From Sporosarcina sp. ANT_H38 (GTDB taxonomy: Bacteria; Bacillota; Bacilli; Bacillales_A; Planococcaceae), in the NCBI RefSeq assembly GCF_008369195.1, contig NZ_VOBC01000001.1, positions 248,001 to 312,000 on the forward strand: 64,000 bases of DNA, written 5' to 3'. Both the position numbers and the translations under genes were made by a program. Position 1 is the stretch's first letter; every line of letters starts with the position of its first letter. Below the pieces are notes generated by a model that had not been told where the DNA came from, did no database searches, and saw only the letters and a program-made list of their open reading frames with translations. This document shows, piece by piece, positions 25,446-34,224 of this stretch.

Positions 25446-26912
25446 ATGGACATTAAGTTTAACAATTGTTTAAAAGAAGAATTAACGATTAATGATATAC
25501 AAGCAGCTATGGAAAATGGAGAAGTTACTTCAAAAGAGTTGGTTATGTATTACTTACACAGAATCGCAAAGTATGACCAAGACGGTCCGAAAATAAATTC
25601 TATTCTTGAAATAAATCCAGACGCCATTTTTATTGCTGAAGCATTAGATTATGAAAGGAAATTAAAGGGAGCTAGAGGTCCTTTGCACGGTATTCCCATT
25701 GTTCTTAAAGACAATATTGAAACGAATGATTCAATGCATACGAGTGCAGGAACACTCGCATTAGAGAATCATATTAGTAGTCAAGATGCATTCCTTGTTG
25801 AAAAGCTACGTAAAGCAGGTGCAGTTTTATTAGGCAAAGCTAACATGACAGAACTAGCTAATGGAATGTCGAATACAATGTGGGCAGGTTATAGTGCTAG
25901 AGGTGGGCAAGTATTAAATCCATATGGTGATGCTGAACTTTTTGTTGGTGGATCAAGCTCGGGCTCAGCTGTTGCAGTTGCTGCAAATTTTTCGGTATTG
26001 TCTGTTGGTACTGAAACGGATGCTTCTATTCTAAGCCCTGCAGTTACTAACGCTGTGGTAGGTATAAAACCTACAGTTGGATTGATTAGCCGTTCTGGCA
26101 TAATACCTTTCACATATTCTCAAGATACGCCAGGGCCAATGGCGAGAACCGTGACGGACGCATCCATTTTATTAGGAGCTCTAGTAGGTGTTGATAAGCG
26201 CGACCCAGCTACCCATAAATGTGAAGGGATGCTTCAACAGGACTATTCGATTTTTTTGGATTCTACGGGTTTAAAAGGCGCTAAAATTGGTGTGTTCAAA
26301 AATGCTTCTAAAGAGGTTTACGATTCTGAAGAATACGATGATGTATTATTTAAAAATGCAATTCAGACCTTAAGTGAAGCAGGTGCTTTGGTCAATGAGG
26401 ATATAGAAATTCCTTTTTTTAATAGGGATTGGAAAAGGATGGTACTAATATCTGAGATGAAACATAGCTTAGAAAATTATCTTTCGAAACTCCCCTCACA
26501 TTTACCTGTACATTCTATAGCTGAATTGATTCAGTTTAATAAGAGTAATGCAGATAGAGCTTTGAAATACGGACAGAATAAGTTGGAAGAAATGGTGGGA
26601 CTACCTAACACGTTAAGGAATCCTGAATACTTGAATGCAAAACTGGATGATCTATACTTTTCTAAGATGGGAATTGATCTTGCGTTAAAAAAGTATGACC
26701 TTGATGCAATTCTTTTCCCTGCATATATAGGCTCGACTATTTGTGCCAAAGCTGGGTATCCATCTATAGCTCTACCTGCTGGTTACAAGGAAAGTGGAAG
26801 GCCATTTGGTATAACTTTTGCTGGCCCCGCTTTTAGTGAAGGGATATTAATCAAGTTTGCTTATGCTTTTGAACAAACTACAAATCATCGAAGAAGTCCG
26901 AAGTTATTATAG
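25446..26912 (+). CDS. Amidase-signature family hydrolase
   Basis: A 488-residue amidase. Catalytic Lys 88 (GIPIVLKDNIET), cis-Ser in the GGSSSGSAVAVAA loop (about 168-180) and nucleophile Ser 194 in GTETDASILSPA are in place. The nucleophile loop departs from the usual GGSIR by having DASIL, a variation seen in some Bacillus amidases. ATG at 25446 follows AAGGAGGA by five bases; the frame is open further upstream without a ribosome site. The enzyme hydrolyses carbon-nitrogen amide bonds; the substrate is unknown. It is not GatA, as no gatC/gatB is near. Repeat copy D follows within ten bases. Confidence 0.85.
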   Translation: MDIKFNNCLKEELTINDIQAAMENGEVTSKELVMYYLHRIAKYDQDGPKINSILEINPDAIFIAEALDYERKLKGARGPLHGIPIVLKDNIETNDSMHTSAGTLALENHISSQDAFLVEKLRKAGAVLLGKANMTELANGMSNTMWAGYSARGGQVLNPYGDAELFVGGSSSGSAVAVAANFSVLSVGTETDASILSPAVTNAVVGIKPTVGLISRSGIIPFTYSQDTPGPMARTVTDASILLGALVGVDKRDPATHKCEGMLQQDYSIFLDSTGLKGAKIGVFKNASKEVYDSEEYDDVLFKNAIQTLSEAGALVNEDIEIPFFNRDWKRMVLISEMKHSLENYLSKLPSHLPVHSIAELIQFNKSNADRALKYGQNKLEEMVGLPNTLRNPEYLNAKLDDLYFSKMGIDLALKKYDLDAILFPAYIGSTICAKAGYPSIALPAGYKESGRPFGITFAGPAFSEGILIKFAYAFEQTTNHRRSPKLL

Positions 26913-26920
26913 AAAAAGAC

Positions 26921-27450
26921 AACTGTCCTTCATCCGTCGCGCTCCAAATGCATAAGTACACAGAGTGCTGAAGGTTTTTTGGACGAAAGAATAGCTGGAT
27001 CTGGCTTCTTACCTGGAGAAAAGCCGCCAAAGATGCAATTTTTGCGGCTAATGCTTTCTCTATGGTTTTTTCTCATTTATTTTAAAGTAGTGTCACTTTC
27101 TAATAGGCAACACAAGCTTAGATACATAAACTTTACCAAAAGCAAGTAAGGATCGCATTGTGCAACGTGCAAGAGTGCCCGAAACTGCATCTTCGGGCAG
27201 TTACACTCTTCATAGAATGTCATCCATTCTTTTCTTCCGAAACAACCGCATTTTTCACTTGAATATTGTAGGAACGCGACAGGCAACGATTCGCAACAGG
27301 ATTACTAAGGAGGAATGAACTACAATTCCTTCTTAACTCTGTCATGAATAGTTAGTCGAAAGCGGTCCGAAAATAGTCCAGTGAAAATGGAGGTTATCAA
27401 GCCCTTCTAACCAGTATTTTATGCGAATATATGGTTAGTCAACAGACATG
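26921..27450 (-). mobile_element. Dispersed hairpin-module element, copy D (right end truncated)
   Basis: Right-to-left orientation, ending GGTTAGTCAACAGACATG. The right terminal block is missing; it begins at GTCCTTCATCCGTCGCGCTCC. Modules: AGCCGCCAAAGATGCAATTTTTGCGGCT (27021-27050); AGAGTGCCCGAAACTGCATCTTCGGGCAGT (about 27168-27205), which is absent from copies B, C and G; AAGGAGGAATGAACTACAATTCCTT (27307-27331); left block. Lies directly behind the amidase gene, which has no terminator of its own. Confidence 0.75.
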
Positions 27451-27810
27451 GCCTTTAATAATGATAAAGAGAAATAAAACACCTTTTTTATGTGTTATAA
27501 ATTTATCCGAAAAGTAAGTGTTTGACACCAATTGAGTTTTACTATTTGAAAGACAGCAATTATATGATGAGTTGGTGATGCTTTCGAAAAATGGCTTTTC
27601 AATTTAAATATTTTCTTCGGAGATATCAGTCAACTGAGTTGTATTTTCTTCTGGTTAAAAAGACACTAATCGTTATCACTTAGTCATGACTATATAAGTG
27701 TGGAGATGTTTTTTTACTAGTACATTAAGGGTTGACGTTAAGTTAAACTATGAAACTATTGGCACTTTCTATTGCCATCTATTAGACTATGTGGTATATT
27801 TTTTGAGGTT

Positions 27811-27886
27811 ATAGGCAAACTTATTGAAAAATAGGGACGCAAAGCTACAGGTCTAAAGTAATTATTACTATGACGGCTGGGTTGCT
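27811..27886 (+). promoter_or_regulatory. Cyclic di-GMP-I (GEMM) riboswitch
   Basis: Conserved features in order: AGGCAAAC, the GNRA-type GAAAAAT region, AGGGACGCAAAGC, ACAGGTCTAAA, TATGACGGCTGGGTTGC. These match the GEMM-I aptamer core. ATAGGCAAA at 27811-27819 is exactly complementary to TTTGCCTAT at 27921-27929, the 5' strand of the downstream terminator, giving an antitermination pairing. Predicted to switch off the downstream operon when c-di-GMP is bound; the sign is inference. Confidence 0.9.
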
Positions 27887-27895
27887 CAAGAAATA

Positions 27896-27952
27896 CTAGT
27901 TAATACTCTAGTTTTTTTTATTTGCCTATTTCATTTTGAAATAGGTTTTTTA
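27896..27952 (+). terminator. Tandem riboswitch-controlled terminators
   Basis: Weak hairpin ACTAG-TTAATACT-CTAGT with eight T (27896-27919), then a stronger one CCTATTTC-ATTTT-GAAATAGG with six T (27925-27952). Both lie between the c-di-GMP aptamer and the chemoreceptor gene. Confidence 0.8.
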
Positions 27953-27998
27953 TATGTTAAAGATAGAAACAAAAATTTAAGAGGGGGAAATAATAATT

Positions 27999-29738
27999 AT
28001 GCGATTTTTCAAGAATATGTCACTAAAATATAAACTTTTACTGACAGTGTCTATCATTGTTTTCGCACTTTTTGCGGTACTAACAACACAAAGTGTTACT
28101 CAATTGAATAGTCAGTTGGAGAATGACCTTGAACAAGAATTAAAAAGTGTTGGTTTATTGACAGCCAAGAACCTCGATCCTGGGGAAGTGGAGGGATTAT
28201 TGAATGTTCAAGGGGAAGATGAACAGCAATTTTTAGAAATGCAAAGTACCTTGGATGATATAAGGGATGAACAAGGTATTATGTTTTGGAGCTACATTTG
28301 GGAAATCGAGGATAGTGGTGTCACACCTATCGGCTATACAGATAACCTGAATGATGCGTATGAGGCGGGGGAATTGTTTACTGATCTTGCACCTGTCCAT
28401 ATAGAAACTGCTAAGCTTGCGATTAAAAATGATCAATCAGAAGTAACGAGTATTTTTGTAGACACATATGGTTCATGGCGAACCGTTTTCAGTCCCCTCA
28501 AAGATGAAAAAGGAAATACGATTGCAGTGTTAGGTATCGATTACTCTGCAGATTATATTGATACTATCATCAAAAAAAGCGTCACAAAACAGATTGTTAT
28601 TGCGGTAATCGGTATTTTAATCTTACTGGTTTTGCTTTATTGGACAATTGATCGACTTCTTTTGCCGCTTAAAAAAGTAGTCCTTGTCGCAGACCAAGTG
28701 GCAAATGGAGAATTGAAAGATGTTAATCTCCAGATTACAAATGATGAGGTTGGACAACTTTCACAATCGATTAAAACGATGGTTTCAAATTTGCAACACG
28801 TCATTCTGAATATTAGAAACACATCTGACCACGTTGCTTCATCAGCCAATCAGCTAACTATAAATGCTGCAGAGTCATACAATAGTTCGACAGAGGTTTC
28901 AAGAGAGATGAAGAATATCGCTCAAAATGCTGAAACTTCCCTGATAATGACTGAAGAAACAGCTGCTGCAATGGAAGAAACAGCGGGCGGCATACAGCAG
29001 ATTGCTGATTCAGCCAACACGGCTTCTGAATCATCCCTAACTGCCTCACTTGCTGCTGAACAAGGAAATAAGGTTGTCCAACAGGTGATTGCTCAAATGC
29101 AATTAATTAATACATCTGTTGAGCAGATTGAGGAAACTATTAATGGGTTACATGCTAATTCTAATAAAATCAGCGACATTGTGAACATTATTACCGCTAT
29201 AGCAGAGCAAACAAATTTGTTAGCATTAAACGCTGCTATTGAAGCGGCAAGAGCTGGTGAGCATGGTAAAGGCTTTGCTGTCGTTGCAGATGAAGTAAGG
29301 AGATTAGCTGAACAATCATCTCAGTCGGCTAAAGAGATATTCCAACTAATTAATATGATTCAAACAGATTCTAACGCTTCTGTAACCGTGATGGAAAAAG
29401 GAAAAGAAGACGTAAAAGTGGGAATGGATTATACGAATGAAGTAGGTCAGATATTCAAAAGGATCGTACAATCTGCAGATGAAGTGGCGGATCAAATCCG
29501 AGAAATTTCTGCAGCCTCTCAAGAAATTTCTGCATCTTCAGAAGAGGTTGTAGCATCTGTAAATAATATCAAGAAAACGTCTCAACAATCTACCGAGTTT
29601 TCATTTAATGTCTCACAATCTACACAAGAACAATTAGTATCTATGCAGGAAGTGAAGGAAGCGTCTGTTTCTTTAGGACAGACTGCTGAGAAATTACAAT
29701 CCTTAATTACAAATTTTAAATTGGAGAGTGAAGACTGA
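27999..29738 (+). CDS. Methyl-accepting chemotaxis protein under c-di-GMP control
   Basis: A 579-residue chemoreceptor. First membrane segment at about 12-31, extracytoplasmic Cache-like sensor to about 190 ([46 protein letters not shown]), second membrane segment at about 200-220, HAMP, then a long signalling hairpin with the canonical tip [38 protein letters not shown]. The GGGGGA site lies about ten bases before the ATG. The gene sits behind a c-di-GMP riboswitch and terminators, and its stop overlaps the start of the dehydrogenase gene (TGATG), so receptor, dehydrogenase and symporter form one operon. The ligand may be the substrate of those two enzymes. Confidence 0.93.
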   Translation: MRFFKNMSLKYKLLLTVSIIVFALFAVLTTQSVTQLNSQLENDLEQELKSVGLLTAKNLDPGEVEGLLNVQGEDEQQFLEMQSTLDDIRDEQGIMFWSYIWEIEDSGVTPIGYTDNLNDAYEAGELFTDLAPVHIETAKLAIKNDQSEVTSIFVDTYGSWRTVFSPLKDEKGNTIAVLGIDYSADYIDTIIKKSVTKQIVIAVIGILILLVLLYWTIDRLLLPLKKVVLVADQVANGELKDVNLQITNDEVGQLSQSIKTMVSNLQHVILNIRNTSDHVASSANQLTINAAESYNSSTEVSREMKNIAQNAETSLIMTEETAAAMEETAGGIQQIADSANTASESSLTASLAAEQGNKVVQQVIAQMQLINTSVEQIEETINGLHANSNKISDIVNIITAIAEQTNLLALNAAIEAARAGEHGKGFAVVADEVRRLAEQSSQSAKEIFQLINMIQTDSNASVTVMEKGKEDVKVGMDYTNEVGQIFKRIVQSADEVADQIREISAASQEISASSEEVVASVNNIKKTSQQSTEFSFNVSQSTQEQLVSMQEVKEASVSLGQTAEKLQSLITNFKLESED

Positions 29739-30490
29739 TGGATTTAAAGCTTAAAGGTAAAAATGTCCTCATAACGGGTTCGAGTATGGGGATAGGGAGA
29801 GCGATTGCTTTAGGATTTGCTGAACAAGGGGCAAATATTTTAATAAACTATATTGGTAGTGATCAAGAGGCGGAAAAAGTGCTTCTACAGGCGAAGGAAT
29901 ATGGTGTAAATGTCGTAAAGTACCGTGCGGATGTATCTGATTCTCAACAAGTGCGGGATATGTTTCTTTACATGGACAACCATCTAGGCACAATTGATAT
30001 TCTTGTAAATAATGCTGGATTTGCACAGAATGCTCCTATTACAGAATTGACAGATGAGCAGTGGGACAAAATGATAAAAGTACATCTTTATGGAAACTTT
30101 TATAATTGCCGAGAAGCTGCGAAGAGAATGAAGGAAAAAAATAAAGGTAAGATTATTAATATCTCTTCAGAGTTAGCAAGTTTAGGGTGTGAAGAATTTA
30201 CCCATTATTCAGCTGCAAAAGGCGGTATTAATGCATTTACGAAATCCTTGGCAAGAGAGTTGGCACCTAACATATTAGTCAATGCGGTAGCACCTAGTGG
30301 AACACATACTGCAATCCTACAAGCGTTCGGCGAAAATTATATCGTAGAAGAGGCGGCTAAATATCCTTTAAAGCGATTGGCTCAACCTGAGGAAATCGCT
30401 AATACTGTGTTATTTTTAGCTTCAGCAAATGCGGATTTTTATACAGGTCAAATACTAACTCCAAACGGTGGAGTAGTTATGAACGGATAA
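29738..30490 (+). CDS. Short-chain dehydrogenase/reductase (SDR)
   Basis: A 250-residue classical SDR. Cofactor motif TGSSMGIGRAIALG at about 13-26, NNAGFAQ at about 89-95, catalytic Ser in NISSELAS and Tyr/Lys in YSAAKGG (about 156-162). Resembles 3-oxoacyl-ACP reductase FabG in length but the context is not fatty acid synthesis. Its ATG overlaps the chemoreceptor stop codon, a strong sign of translational coupling; a symporter gene follows 24 bases later. It probably oxidises or reduces a compound that the symporter brings in and the receptor detects; this is inference. Confidence 0.88.
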   Translation: MDLKLKGKNVLITGSSMGIGRAIALGFAEQGANILINYIGSDQEAEKVLLQAKEYGVNVVKYRADVSDSQQVRDMFLYMDNHLGTIDILVNNAGFAQNAPITELTDEQWDKMIKVHLYGNFYNCREAAKRMKEKNKGKIINISSELASLGCEEFTHYSAAKGGINAFTKSLARELAPNILVNAVAPSGTHTAILQAFGENYIVEEAAKYPLKRLAQPEEIANTVLFLASANADFYTGQILTPNGGVVMNG

Positions 30491-30514
30491 AAAGATAGAT
30501 GAGGAGCACTTGAA

Positions 30515-32029
30515 TTGATGAATATCGTTGTATTTTGTGTGTATTTAGTTTTTATTTATTATATTGGTTATAAGGGATATAAGCGCGTTAAAACTGCTGA
30601 AGATTTAATTGTGGCGGGCTGGAGTATGCCATTATCAGTTGTAACGGGGAGTTTAATTGCCGCGTTATTAGCAGCTCCGTTCTTTTTTGCAGCTGTAGGC
30701 TCGGGTTATACAAGTGGAGGCTTTGAAGGGTCTGCAACAATGGGTGGCCTAGGTACTTGTATGATTTTAGGGGCATTAATCTGGACTAAACCTCTAAGAA
30801 GATTAAGAGGATGGACATTAGCAGACTACTATGGATTGAGATATGGTAGTAAAAAATTAGGAGCATATACGGGAATAGTGATGGCCGTAGCATTTGGGGT
30901 TTTCAATGCCGCAGCTTTAACTGTTGGGGGAACTTATATTATCCAACAACTTTTCCAAATCGATTTTCTTCCTGCCGCGCTGTTATTTGTTTCGTTAACG
31001 GCAATCTATTCCGTTATAGGTGGCTTATGGGCAGTTGCTTATACAGAAATAGTTCAAGGTGCATTAGCGGTTGCCGGAATCCTTGGGATAACGATATTTG
31101 TTTTATTCTATTATCCCGATGTTACATTTAACCCTGATTGGTGGAATATAAGCGAATTAGTTAGTAGAGGTGGAGTTGAATTCTGGACTCTCTATTTAGT
31201 TTTAGCACTTGGTGATATTCCAGCAGTGGACTTAGGTCAGCGTGTTGCTGCGGCAAAAAGTCCGCGTGTAGCACAGCTCAGTATGATTATTGCAGGTTCA
31301 GTAATCATCGCTATTAGTTGGATACCTGGAATGTTAGGGGAAGCTTTTAGATCTATTTACCCAAACAGTTCCAATCCTGAAACACTGATGCTTACGTTTG
31401 CACAAGGCTACTTCCCACCTATTTTATCTGCTATCTTTTTAACAGCGATGGCAGCTATGGGTATGTCAACTGTCGCGGCTTGTTATGTAGCAACCTCAGG
31501 GATTGTTACGAAAAACATTTATTTAGATTTCATTAATCCGAATCCTGATCCGAAAAAGTTATTATTTTTTTCCAGAATGGTGATTCTTGCGAGCGCCTTA
31601 CTAGGCTTAATTCTAGCGTTAAGTGCTCAAAAAGTTATTGATTTAGCTTACCTAGCATGGGATGTTGTATTTGTTACATTGTTCTGGCCAATCGTTTTAG
31701 GCCCATTTTGGAAGCGGGTCAGTACTCCCGCAGTATGGGCAAGTATATCTGTTGGACTAGTTTATTATATTATTACGTCACTTACTCACGTTCCTGGACC
31801 AAAAATTCAATCAGATGGGTTTTTGGGCTTGTTGGGCGAATTGTGGTTAGCGCCTGTTTTCTCAGGTGTGATTATTTCTGGGGTTACAATTATCGTAATA
31901 AGTCTTTTAATCCCACCTACTCAACACGTTCTTGACATGCATGAAATCGAGAAAAATAAAGAACTTGATTACGTAGGAAGTAAAGAAGAATTAGAAACGT
32001 TGAATAGTTCGAAACAGACATCTATCTGA
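30515..32029 (+). CDS. Sodium/solute symporter (SSS family)
   Basis: A 504-residue membrane transporter with about 13 hydrophobic segments. SSS-family marks: N-terminal IYYIGYKGYKRVKTAEDLIVAGWSMP, GGTYIIQQLFQ, GGLWAVAYTEIVQGAL and the sodium-site region AAMAAMGMSTVAACYVATSGI (about 310-330). TTG at 30515 lies eight bases after AGGAG; the following ATG is an alternative. Third gene of the c-di-GMP-controlled operon; a perfect terminator follows. Substrate unknown: sugars, carboxylates, proline and pantothenate are all transported by the family. Confidence 0.9.
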   Translation: MMNIVVFCVYLVFIYYIGYKGYKRVKTAEDLIVAGWSMPLSVVTGSLIAALLAAPFFFAAVGSGYTSGGFEGSATMGGLGTCMILGALIWTKPLRRLRGWTLADYYGLRYGSKKLGAYTGIVMAVAFGVFNAAALTVGGTYIIQQLFQIDFLPAALLFVSLTAIYSVIGGLWAVAYTEIVQGALAVAGILGITIFVLFYYPDVTFNPDWWNISELVSRGGVEFWTLYLVLALGDIPAVDLGQRVAAAKSPRVAQLSMIIAGSVIIAISWIPGMLGEAFRSIYPNSSNPETLMLTFAQGYFPPILSAIFLTAMAAMGMSTVAACYVATSGIVTKNIYLDFINPNPDPKKLLFFSRMVILASALLGLILALSAQKVIDLAYLAWDVVFVTLFWPIVLGPFWKRVSTPAVWASISVGLVYYIITSLTHVPGPKIQSDGFLGLLGELWLAPVFSGVIISGVTIIVISLLIPPTQHVLDMHEIEKNKELDYVGSKEELETLNSSKQTSI

Positions 32030-32034
32030 GTTAA

Positions 32035-32070
32035 AACCAGGACATGCTTAATTGCATGTCCTGGTTTTTT
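32035..32070 (+). terminator. Terminator of the chemoreceptor-SDR-symporter operon
   Basis: AACCAGGACATGC-TTAATT-GCATGTCCTGGTT followed by a T run. Confidence 0.93.
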
Positions 32071-32079
32071 GAATCTAGT

Positions 32080-32510
32080 TTCCACATCTGTTCAACCATT
32101 ATATCTTTGCTTAATAGTGATCTCAGGCGTTGAAAATTTCATATCGTAACTAGTGGGCCAAATTATGATAAGGCATTGCAACAAACGTCAAGTCCTGCAA
32201 ATAATAATGATTGTAAGTGAGGACGAAGTCTATGATTAGAGGATGCCGTTGGAACCCCTCGTACATCGTGTTAACAGTCCTGCAATGACTCCCGACAATT
32301 CTGTGTGCCTTGTTCGTACAGGCCGCATTCCTGGTGATTAAAGAGAGGATTAGGAGCCGATTCATCAATTGATATTTTTGGACAGAAGTCAGGCCTCTGT
32401 TCAGCTCACTTTGGCGTTTAATGTAATTGAGGAAATTTTTCCGATAACCAATAGATTTCAATAGCATCACAGTATATAGGATAAATGTGGTAGAATTGTT
32501 ATAATATTTC
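32080..32510. other. Intergenic stretch, no gene recognised
   Basis: About 430 bases between the symporter terminator and the acetyltransferase gene. A 106-codon frame on the minus strand (32150-32470) has no ribosome site and an unconvincing composition. The sequence is richer in G and C than its surroundings in places and may be decayed coding DNA, but no parent family was recognised. Confidence 0.4.
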
Positions 32511-32547
32511 GGTGATTATTATTATTTTATCAAAGGGGCTGTGGGGG

Positions 32548-33399
32548 ATGGAATTTAGATATTATCAAGATGTGCAAAAATTTGCTGAGAAAGCAGAACC
32601 GGTTCTAAGTAAAGGGGAAGACGTTTACAGCCTTTTTTTTGGTGTGTTGCAGGCAATTAAAGCAGGTCGATACGATAATCCATTTATGGCAACAATTGAA
32701 GAGGAGGGGCAGGTGCTAGCCTTATTTCAAATGACACCTCCACATCCATTGAACCTAATTTTCACGGATAACAATCGTCTGGAAGAATGTATGGATTTGT
32801 TAATAAGAAACCTATTGGAGCTTGAAATTGAATTGAATTCCATCATTAGCTTAAAACCATGGGCATACCTTTTTAGCGAGAAGTGGAAAGTGAATACAGG
32901 TAAGACTCATCAATTGATGATGGACCAAGGATTGTATAGATTGGATAAAATAAATGAAACACTCGAACATAGTCCTGGTTCCTGGCGTTTTGCAGATACG
33001 GAAGATTGTCCACTTATCGAAAAGTGGTTCAATTTGTTTGAAGAAGATGCAGGACTTCCTCAAACAGTTGGGGAAGATGTGAAAAAACGAGTTGCATCAT
33101 TTGTAGCCGAACAGGAAGTGTTTTTGTGGGAGCATGAAGGCAATGTAGTTTCAATGATGAAAAAATCTCGACCGACGGATCATGGCGTAACTGTTTCCTT
33201 GGTGTTTACACCAAAGAAAGAACGAAAGAAGGGCTATGCCCGGACGATGGTAGCGGCTGGAACAAATGAACTTCTAAAAAAATATGATTTTTGTATGCTT
33301 TATACTGATCTAATGAATCCTACAGCAAATAAAATCTACCAAGAGGTTGGCTACAAGCGAATTGCAGATTCGGTACAACTTGGGTTTAGTATGAAGTGA
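32548..33399 (+). CDS. GNAT-family N-acetyltransferase
   Basis: A 283-residue protein. The C-terminal half has the GNAT acetyl-CoA fold: VVSMMKKSRPTDHGVTVSLVFTPKKERKKGYARTMVAAGTNELL (about 208-250, motif A with the pyrophosphate loop KERKKGYAR) and LYTDLMNPTANKIYQEVGYKRI near the end. The N-terminal half is a degenerate second GNAT-like domain. The ATG at 32548 follows GTGGGGG closely; the frame is open 12 codons upstream. Substrate unknown. No terminator of its own; repeat copy E follows about 30 bases later. Confidence 0.83.
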   Translation: MEFRYYQDVQKFAEKAEPVLSKGEDVYSLFFGVLQAIKAGRYDNPFMATIEEEGQVLALFQMTPPHPLNLIFTDNNRLEECMDLLIRNLLELEIELNSIISLKPWAYLFSEKWKVNTGKTHQLMMDQGLYRLDKINETLEHSPGSWRFADTEDCPLIEKWFNLFEEDAGLPQTVGEDVKKRVASFVAEQEVFLWEHEGNVVSMMKKSRPTDHGVTVSLVFTPKKERKKGYARTMVAAGTNELLKKYDFCMLYTDLMNPTANKIYQEVGYKRIADSVQLGFSMK

Positions 33400-33430
33400 A
33401 AAAGGATTGGTATCAATTGAGGATTGTAAA

Positions 33431-33719
33431 ACAATAGTACCAGAGTGCCTGAAATTGTATCTTCGGGCTCTTACAATTTCTATAGAAATTCATCTATTCT
33501 TTTTTATCAAAGTAGCTGGATTTTTACTTAATCATTGTAGGAACGCGACAGGCAACTAGTCAAAAATGCCCCTCTAGGAAGGGGTAAATTGCAATTCCTC
33601 CTTAAACCTATCATGACTATTTCACCGAGAGCGAGCCGGAAATAGTCCAGTGAAAATGGAGGTTATCAAGCCCTTTTTACCAGTATTTTATGTGAATAAA
33701 TGGTTAATCAACAGACGTG
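33431..33719 (-). mobile_element. Dispersed hairpin-module element, copy E (left half only)
   Basis: Right-to-left, ending TGGTTAATCAACAGACGTG at 33719. Contains GAGTGCCTGAAATTGTATCTTCGGGCTC (about 33441-33472), a stretch GTAGGAACGCGACAGGCAAC, the hairpin AGGAAGGGGTAAATTGCAATTCCTCC (about 33577-33602) and the left block. The AGCCGCCAAA and right-end modules are missing, so this copy is truncated. Confidence 0.7.
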
Positions 33720-33742
33720 CTCTTTTACAGTTATTTTCACCG

Positions 33743-33782
33743 TTCTAAGTAATTTCCATATACTAATATGAATTACTTAGAA
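33743..33782 (+). promoter_or_regulatory. Long dyad just upstream of the proline-rich gene
   Basis: TTCTAAGTAATT ... AATTACTTAGAA, 12-bp perfect arms, with an inner CATAT-ACTA-ATATG pairing. It abuts the AAAGGGG ribosome site of the next gene, so it could act as an operator or as an mRNA hairpin. Confidence 0.55.
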
Positions 33783-33795
33783 AGGGGAATGTGTC

Positions 33796-34140
33796 TTGTA
33801 TTTCAATCAGGATGGAGACGACTATAACCAACAGGGCTTTCGGCGCCAACAAGACTATTTTGGACCACCACCATTTGGACCACCACCAATGGGAGGAGTT
33901 CCAATGGGTCCTCCGCCTGGCTTTTCGCCACCAATACCTGCGTGGCAAGTTGGTTCGAATGGGATAAGAAATTGTTTATACAAAAACACTTATATATGGG
34001 TGAGAAATGGTAATAGCTTTTGGTTCTTTCCAACATTTGTAGGGAGACAATTGGTTATAGGGTTGCGCTGGAGTAGAAGACGTGGCTGGATCCATCATGC
34101 AATTAATCGAAACGATATTCGCTCTTTCCAATGTTTTTAA
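33796..34140 (+). CDS. Small proline/aromatic-rich protein
   Basis: A 114-residue protein with two parts. Residues 20-48 are a repeat-like PPP segment (FGPPPFGPPPMGGVPMGPPPGF). The C-terminal half is rich in Trp, Phe, Arg and Asn (NGIRNCLYKNTYIWVRNGNSFWFFPTFVGR ... WIHHAINRNDIRSFQCF) and seems conserved in type among spore-forming Bacilli; a coat- or surface-associated role is a guess. TTG at 33796 follows AAAGGGG at about eight bases. Monocistronic between a dyad and a bidirectional terminator. Confidence 0.6.
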   Translation: MYFNQDGDDYNQQGFRRQQDYFGPPPFGPPPMGGVPMGPPPGFSPPIPAWQVGSNGIRNCLYKNTYIWVRNGNSFWFFPTFVGRQLVIGLRWSRRRGWIHHAINRNDIRSFQCF

Positions 34141-34160
34141 TGAAAAAAGAATAGTTAACT

Positions 34161-34197
34161 CAAAAGAGCCAGGAGTAGTAAACTCCTGGCTCTTTTG
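34161..34197. terminator. Bidirectional terminator
   Basis: CAAAAGAGCCAGGAG-TAGTAAA-CTCCTGGCTCTTTTG between convergent genes. Confidence 0.9.
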
Positions 34198-34224
34198 ATA
34201 TGAAATCCAACTTTAATTATTTTA

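Noticed and set aside
32150..32470. 106-codon reading frame on the minus strand as a gene
   Set aside because: No ribosome binding site, unusual composition, no recognisable domain; treated as non-coding or decayed.
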